Source of the DNA: Adiantum capillus-veneris
Lineage: Eukaryota; Streptophyta; Polypodiopsida; Polypodiales; Pteridaceae
DNA: 64,000 bases
Assembly: GCA_014529385.2 (NCBI GenBank)
Contig: CM043965.1
Location: 15,068,912 to 15,132,911, forward strand
Reading direction: 5' to 3'
Part shown: one piece after another, positions 32,369-41,300 of the stretch
How positions within the stretch are numbered: position 1 is the stretch's first letter
Layout of the letters: the number at the start of each line of letters is the position of its first letter
Translations under genes and position numbers: made by a program
The notes under the pieces: model-generated
Database searches by the model: none
What the model was told of the DNA's origin: nothing
What the model saw: the letters and a program-made list of their open reading frames with translations, nothing else

Positions 32369-35300
32369 TTAACCGTCCTCCCAATCAATGTCGTCATCAT
32401 CCCTGCCATCATCCTCCTGTCGATTAGTACCAGCTTGCTCATGTGTTTCTGGATTGTTAGTTCCAAGACCACTTTCTTGAGTTGAAACACCTTCATCAAA
32501 AGTATCTTGCATAGAACAAAAAATCAGAAGCACAGTGATTAGGTTGGAGCTTACCAAAGTGAAAGAGCAGTGTGACCCTCTCCACTTTTGCAAATTTCAC
32601 TAGTTCTAAAATTTAAGAAGAGACATACCAGCTTCCTCCCATTCAACATCCTCATCGTCTTCTTCTCTCTTGGACTTCATGCCCACCTCACGCTCTGATG
32701 CTGCAATGGCGTCACTGTTGCCCAAAGAGCCAGTAATGGCATCTTGTTGTCTTTGCATCAAAGCAGCATAATATGCCTTTGCATACTCTTCCTGCCAAAA
32801 AAACCCCAAAATAAGATTTGCATTCCCGGAGCTGTGTGAAAAAATGTTGTCTGGCCACCTGTAACTTCCTTTGCATTGCTTCCTTGTCGTCCTCGAGCAC
32901 TTTTGAATCTATACTTGCTGCAGTGGTTGCCAAGCCATCTGCGAGTTTCTGGTCTTCAGACTTCGCCTCTGGCTTAACATCACCGCGTTGCTCTGCAGTT
33001 AAGTTCATTCCATCTCGAATCATCCATGGGGGCAGTACTTTCATGGGCCCCCCAGCTACGTTCTCTTTGGTATCTTCCTCTTTGCTTTCGGCACCCGCGA
33101 GAGATACTTCGACCTACACGCTCATGTGCCGCAATCAGGAAGAGGACTCACAACAGACTTAACAGAAGTGTAGTGAACGAAAAATCTGACCTTCGTTTCA
33201 CCCACAAAAGGCATGGGAGTTCCTGAATGTCCTTGTGCATGGGATGCCTTCGGTAAGTTAGTGATAGCTTCACCATTAGGAGCTAATCTTCCTGCAGCTA
33301 TTGCTCGGGCCTCCCAGGCAAGAAGATTACCATAATCAGGTGGCGTCAAGTCCTTCACTTTGTTTAGTTGATCCATCAAAGGTTTTAGCTGCTTCTGCAA
33401 GATGGAGAAAAGATGAAGAACATAGTTCCTTGATTTGACCTATCATGCCAATTTTGAAACAAAGCTCAGCCCCTGTTTACCTCTAGTCTTTCATAGAGAT
33501 CTTTAAGTTTCTCTCGTCTTCGCCGTCTAGCATTATCTTCTCCGTCACCAAGTTCCTCAGCGGCAAGCTTGTCGCTTTCTGCAACAAGCTCGGCATTGCA
33601 GTTCTCGCAGTGAAAATTCTCATCAAGAGGGCTGACAAGAAGCATTGCATCAAGGGCCGAGTACCTTCATATGAGAAGCACCTCATTTGAAGAACATTTG
33701 TTACTGAAATAAGCAAAAGATAGGCAAGTCTAGAAAACTTGCCTCCTTGCACAATTGCTGTTTGGACACAGATAATGCTGGACAGTGTTTCTGTCCTCCA
33801 GTTCATCTTTGATCTTCTTTTTTGCTCTATGTATTCTGTACCTTACAATGTCATACACCTGGAGAATCCACAACAATATCAGTACTTGTGTTCACAAGCA
33901 GCCAAATACTAAAAAACGATAATTACCTGGGCATAATCCAAGCAACAATACGAATGTGTGTGGAGTTTTTGCTTCTCCTCTCCCTCCCGTTGATTCATTG
34001 ATCCATCGTTGGTTGCTGCAATTGCTGCATTATAAGCTTTTACTCCTTTGGCCGTCTGAAACAGTTTGAAACCGTGCTTTAGAGAATCCCTTCTCTAAAA
34101 TTGTAAAGTTTGGTCTTCCCAACTTTGACACCAAGGAAAAACAAACCTCTCTAGTTTAGCCTCTTCCTAACAGGCTACAACTCCACAAAAAATCATGCAC
34201 AATCATCTAAAATTGGAATTGAACCGACCACTGTCAGCCAATCAACAAGATTCCCATATTTCATGAAAGCAACCTGATTAATTGTTAGAGCATAGCGAAA
34301 AAGTTCACCCACAATGTCCCCGCCAGGTTCCTTGCCAAAATTCATAGCACACCTTGGAAATCCCTATTCTACAAAGCATCTTGGGCTTTGTGATTGTGTA
34401 TGCATGATAACATTGGAAAGCAATCGACAAGGTGGAACTACATTGAGGTTATTGTCTGGATCAAAGAATTCACCTCCCGACGATGTTCTCGAGCAATCAA
34501 TGCTTCTTCCTCTAAAGTACGTAGAGTTCGCCTTAACTGTTTTGGATGCAGCCGTAAATTCTTTGCCAAATCATCCTCCTTAACCCATTGTCGCCTGTCA
34601 GTAACTGCTGTTAGATGATCATCTGGTGATAAACCAGTATCAAGGTTGCTAGGCACAAAAAATGGTACCAAAAACACTTTTTTCAAAAGTATTTCACAAC
34701 AATAGTAAGAAAAAATTCAAGAAACAATGTAATATACCTAGATGAATCCAGGATAAGCCCAGATTCACCCTTGAAGGAAAGTGCAAGGTATAGACCCATG
34801 GTAGTCACCCACAAGACAATATAACCATCAGCTTCATCATGCATAGTATCGACTAAATACCATATAGATATAGATATTCATGGTAAAACTTGGGAGTATG
34901 TGGCTACTAGTAGTGTAATGTATACATTATGGCCATTTGAAGGCTGGAAGTCCAAATGGGACGAGAATTGACTACTTGGGTTCTTGTCGATTTTAAAAAT
35001 TTAGTCTCACTAGTCACCACGACGATGATCCAGCAACGGAGTTTGATAAAGATGGTATGGTGTAACAAACTTGGACACTCCAAGTCAAGATTCTACCGCG
35101 ACACAGCAGAGATTCGCTTCAAAACAGTTCACAATTCACAATTGATTCAACACGGCCCGGTGGAGTTCCGTACCTAGAGATATTGGCCCCAAAGACTGAC
35201 GCCCCTTTTGGTGTTTCTTTTTGTATTAATCTGTATCTCAAAGTACAAGGAGTGGGAGGGGTCTCACTCTCAGACTCTACGTCCAGATGCTCTGAGAAGT

Positions 35301-38300
35301 GGGAGCCCTGCCCATCTATTTATTGATTACGAGGGATGTCAAAAGCAAAGCCCCAAAAAGCTGCCATCTTTTAAAACAAAGGCTTAAAATAAGCAAAGCC
35401 CAAAAGCCCCTCCAAAGCATGGTTACCAGGAACGGGAAACCGGAAAGGGAACAGGGAACGGGAACGCGGAACAAAATGCCATTCCCTGTTATGAATACTC
35501 ATGTTTGAAACACGGAACAGGGATTCGGAACGGGAACTTGGAATGGGAACGGGGAACGGAGACCTGAAAACGGCCATTCCCTGTTACTATGCTCCAAAAG
35601 CTGGCGTAAAAATTCAGCTGCGTAGAAAAAGCAAGTCTCCGTAGAGCTGCCACGTCAGCCCTGCTGCCGCATTCTGCGCCGCAAATTGCGGAGGTCCGTA
35701 CGGTTGCCACGTGGCACTGGCGGCCAACCGGGGCAGGTGTGTGTGTGCAGTGGGGCAGCCATGTCACCAGTTTGTGACATACCCCCCTCTTGAAAGCATT
35801 GTAATCGCCCTCGATTACGCCTGCAAAACTATCACGTGACACATCCAACCCTGAGTGTCCGTGGACAAGCTGCAGTATGATCAAGGTTCAGTCATTCTAG
35901 ATTTAGAAGTGATCTGGCACTTTTGTGAGTCTGTTCACAGACCGTGCATGACCAGTCACTTAGTGTAGATGCATATCCTTTGGTTACACACAGTATGATC
36001 ATAAGCATTCCCATCAGAATCCTTCAGGGTAATTTTCCAGTGCATTTAGCCTATTTTCCCTATTTTTGGCATACCCCCCTCTTGAAAGCATTGTAATCGC
36101 CCTCGATTACGCCTGCAAAACTATCACGTGACACATCCAACCCTGAGTGTCCGTGGACAAGCTACAGTATGATCAAGGTTCAGTCATTCCAATCAGTCTA
36201 GATTTAGAAGTGATCTGGCACTTTTGTGAGTCTGTTCGTAGACCGTGCATGACCAGTCACTTAGTGTAGATGCATATCCTTTGGTTGCACACAGCATGAT
36301 CATAAGCATTCCCATCAGAATCCTTCAGGGTAATTTTCCAGTGCATTTAGCCTATTTTCCCTATTTTTGACATTTTTCACTTATTATTTTTAAGTGACTT
36401 TTGTTGGAAAGTAGGTAGGGCAAATTGAGTAAGTTTGTATATAAGCAAACCTAGACTAGCACTAATTGGCAGAAGAGGCAACATGAGCACCATCGCTCAA
36501 CAGGCAACTTCTCAGCAGAATCCCAAGCCCTAGCGTTTTTGCTCCACAGCAACCACCTAGCGTTTTTGGACCAGATCAGCCAGCGTTTTTGCTCTTGCAG
36601 ATCCCTGGCGACAGAAGACTCAACAAGAGACCTAGCGTTTTGCATTTGCAGGCCATCCAGCGACAACAGAGCCATTTTCAGCCCTAGCGTTTTTTATTTG
36701 CAGATCAACCCCAGCGTTTTGCAGATTTACCGCGACGGAACATCAAGAACCATCAGCGTTTTCAGTTTTCAGCCCTCAGACACCGCAGATCAAGTCCTGA
36801 ACCTCGCAGATCTCACCTTCCCGCAGCAGTTCCTTGCCGCACGGTCAGTTTCCGCAAGGTTTATAGATTCAGCCCGAAAAACGCAGATTTCAGCATCTGC
36901 GTTTTCAGCGCGTCGTCGTCGCATCGTCGCCATCGACATCGTCATCGACATAGAGTCAGAATTCAGCAGATAAAGATTTGCAGATTTCAGCCCGTCTCGT
37001 CATCGTCCTCATCGTCGTCGACATCGTCAGCAAGTCCAAGCATTGTAGAGATTTGTGCAATCATAAGTAGACCGCTCTCGCCAAAGAGAGTGGGGCTTTC
37101 ACAGGAGGGTTTTACAACGTCTCTGGTGTCGTATTCTCTTCTCTCTCTATCTCTCAGTCTCATACACTTGCACGCACAGTGTCCATTTACTTTGTTTATG
37201 ATCATTGCACTCTCTCATTAAGAACGGAAGGCTCTCCCTTTCATAAGAACAAAAGGAACCTTGAGCACAGTTCGGAGCACTCATCTTGAGAAAGAACAAA
37301 CATTCATTCCGCTGCACCTTACAAAAACAGATAGAAGCCATAAATTGTCTTAGCAGACACTGACTGTTAGTATCAACGCACTAGGAACACACATCTAGCA
37401 CCAATCAACAGTCACATCACAGGACATCACATGACAAATCACATTCAAAAATTTATTCAAATCTCAAACCATGATTAATCAACAACGTATTTAGCAATCG
37501 CATCTAGATCCACTCGGGACCTCATAGATGCTGGATTAACTAATCCTTATTGCAATCACATCTATCGAGATCTTTCAGACCGAAATGCTGCAGTCATTTC
37601 GTCTATCAGTTTCTGCACTTAGAGAAGTCAAGAACAAATCAGTATCATATTATCGGGAATTCCAGTTCATGAAGTCATACAACAGAATACTGTCAGCTCA
37701 CAGTATCCCTGAAACTCAAAAGAGACATTAATGACTTTAGTATCAAAAATCGGAGCAATCCCCTCTTGTGCATACTTGCTACACCAAATTCCGCCCAGCT
37801 GAGTCCGGGGTTCTATTTGGAATAGACTATGCTAAACCAAATGCTTCAAGGTAAAGGTTCACAATCTGAGGAGTATCTGTCAGGTCCTCCTGCTCCATCC
37901 ACTTCGCATCCAATGCGGGATAGTTCTTGAATTTAACCAAGAACCGCCTTATCATTTTACCTTTTACCTTTCTATCTTTATGTGCCAAAATCTCTGGAAC
38001 GAGTATCTCCTCGTTTTCCTCCACTTCGGGTTGCTCATCTGGCTTCCCATCATTGGGCACATCGCCTTTAAAAGGCTTCAGGAGACTCACACGAAAAGCA
38101 TTGTGAATCCTCCAAGTATCGGGCAGCTTCAGTCGAAAGGAGACATCATTTATCTTTTCGGAAATCTGGAAAGGTCCATAGTATCTCAAGCTTTGGAAAA
38201 AGCCGCTCCTTTCCCTTTTTCTTTCTCAGGCGTGCTTTCTCAAAACGTAAGAGCACCCAATCGTTCTCCTTTAATTTCAAATCCCGACGATGTCAATCTG

Positions 38301-41300
38301 TTGCCTTTTTGTGTCTTTCTTGAGATTTCTACAAAGCCTCCCGGACCTTGGCAAAAGCCGTGTCCAAGTCCCGTGTGTACTCGTCGGCTTCAAAAATCTT
38401 ATCTTTCGTGCTAAAGAAGGGTGGAACCTTCGTAGCACCTTCAATAATCTCAAATGGCGCCTTCCCCGTCGAGGAGTGAATCGTGTTATTGTAGGCAAAT
38501 TCCACCAATGGCAAATACTTTTACCATTGAGTCTTCTTATCCGAGATGTAAGACTTCAATAAATCCAATACGACTGAATTTGCGATTTTCGATTGCCCAT
38601 CTATCTGCGGGTGGAAAGATGATGAGAACTGCAACCACATGCCAATGTTCTCCCAAATAGCCTTCCAAAACAAACTCGTGAATCGGGGATCTCTGTCAGA
38701 GACAATTGTCTCAGGCATGCCATGTAATATGAAGACCTGGGCCACAAACAGTCTCGCTAAGTGATCCGGCTTGACTGTTTTCTTCACTGGAATGAAATAA
38801 GCTTGCTTGCTAAATCTGTCAATAACAATCCAGATACCATCGTGCCCACTCTGTGTTCTCGGGAGATCAAAAATGAAATCCATTGCAATACTTGCCGAGG
38901 AGCGGGTGAGTATGGGTAAAGGCTGTAACAATCCCTATGCTTTATGTTTGTCAAACTTGACCTTCTGGCATACCAAGCAACTGCGTACAAAATCGTTCAC
39001 GTCCTTCTTGAGTCTCGGCCAAAAGAAGTATCTCTCCACACCTTTCAAGGTGGTAGCAATGCCGCGGTGACCCGTAAAAGGTGGACAATGGCATTCGGTT
39101 AAAACCTTTTCCCTCAACGGCAATGTAACGCAACATCGTTTTCTTCATCAAGTAGCCATCCCGAATGGAATATGTCACTACTACCTCCCCATTCTGTATC
39201 CAAGTGAAAATATCTGCAAAATTTGTAACTGTGGCATATTGATCAACCATATCCTCGAAGCTCCTATGATGTATCGTGGAAATAGCCAGAACCAACGGCT
39301 TCAGGGACAAAGCCTCCGCCACCAAGTTCTTCTATCCCTGCACATGGACAATCTGGAAGTGAAACTATGACAAGATGTTTGCCCACCGCATCTGCTTTTC
39401 CAATAGCTGCTTCTGTGACAAGAAGTAGCGTAAACTCTGGTGATCTGTGAAGACCGTAAAATCAGCTCCGAGTAGGTAATGTCGCCACTGAGTAAGAGCA
39501 TGGATAACTGCCAAAAACTCTTTCTCGTATATCTGTGCTGTCAATTCCAGCCTTGAGAACAATCGGCTCTCGTAGGCAGTGACATGGCCTTCTTGCATTA
39601 AGACCGCACCCAGACTACGACCACAAGCATCACAATATACTTCGAATGACTTCTGCAAATCCAGCAAAGTCAAAACTGGTCCTGCAATCAATTTCTCTTT
39701 CAATGTCTGAAAGGTAGTCACCTCTGTGTCCCACGACAAAAGAACTCCTTTTTGAGTCAACATATGCAAAGGAAAAGCAAACTCTGCAAACTTTCTAATG
39801 AACGGCCGGTAATAAGAACATAAGCCCAAGAAGCTTCTAACTTCATGGACATTCTTCAAATCGGGCCAATCACGGATAGTATCTATCTTGGTCGGGTCCA
39901 TATGCACTCCTGCTGCTGAGACGATGTGTCCCAAAAAGTGTATCTCGGGCAGGAAAACTTCACTTTTCTTTGCATTTATCACCAACTTGTGATCTCGTAA
40001 TGCCTGAAAGACCTATAGCAGATGTTCTCTATGTTCTGCTTCATCCTTGGAGAAGACAATAATGTCATCAAAGAAAGTGCCCACAAAAGCTCTATACTCT
40101 CTAAAAATCCTGTCCATTATTCGGTTAAAGGTCGCTGGAGCATTGGTAAGCCCAAAAGGCATCACCAAAAACTCAAAGAAACCGAAGGTTATCCGAAAAG
40201 CTGTCTCGTAGACATCTCCCAGCGCGATTCGAATCTGATGATATCTGATCTTCAAATCGATCCTACTGAAACAAGAGGATCCTTGTAGTCGGTCTAGAAT
40301 ATCATCAATCCTAGGAATCGGAAATCTGTTCTTGATGGTGATTTTGTTGAGAGCTCTATAGTCAATGCACATTCTCCAAGATCCGTCTTTCTTCAAAACC
40401 AACAACACCGGAGAGCAATAAGATGAAGTACTCGGCTGGATAAGACCCTTTTCCAAGAGGTCTTTCACTTGGTTCATAATCTCTTCATTCTGGGCTCGGC
40501 TCACTCGGTAAGGTGGCGTGCTTCCAGGTATGAGATCAATGGTATGATCCTCAGGACGAGCTGGTGGCAACTCACCTGGCAAGCCCTCAGAAAAGCAATC
40601 GGCATGAGTGTGGAGAAAATCTTGGCGTTCTTTTTCTAGATCAGACATATTTGTCCTATGATCATCATTCAACTCTTTCAAAAAGATCGAGTAAACAAAC
40701 AGACTGGATTTCATTAATTTTGAAACGGCCCAAGCCGATACAATAGGGGCAGATTCGCCCTTAAGTTTCACATCAAGTACAATGGTTCGGCCCTTTTCTG
40801 TAGTTAGTGTCGCTTTCTTTGCTCGATAATCGACCACGGCGTTGTTCTTATGGTACCAAGGGACTCCCAGGAGAACATTACAGCCTTCCAAGGACATTAT
40901 GTAGAAGTCCTTGTGCCCCAAATACCCCTGACAATGCAACCGAAGTTTGCCAATGGCAGGTGTAATGACCACGTCCCTATCGGGTGCCGCTAGAACTGCA
41001 CTAGAACTGCGCTAGAACTCCCATCCGATCGGGTGTAATCTCGAGCCGTGCCGCCAATTCATGTGAAAGGAAGTTGGCCTTGGCTCCTCCATCAAAGAAA
41101 ATCAGGACTTCTTGATCTTTCACTTTGTCCCAAGCTCGACAAAGTTCTGTACTCTCATCAATCGTGCTTGGGTCAGTACCCATGCAATGTGGAACCAGTC
41201 ATGCTTTCATCTTGCCTTTCCGTCCACGTTCCTCAACTGCTTTTAAACTCTCTGGCCTTTCTTCATCTTGTTCTTTATGTGCCTTTTTACGGCACTTCGC

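Noticed and set aside
32818-33226. Plus-strand ORFs of 110 and 66 codons
   Set aside because: They are antisense shadows of TFIIE-alpha exons 7 and 8.
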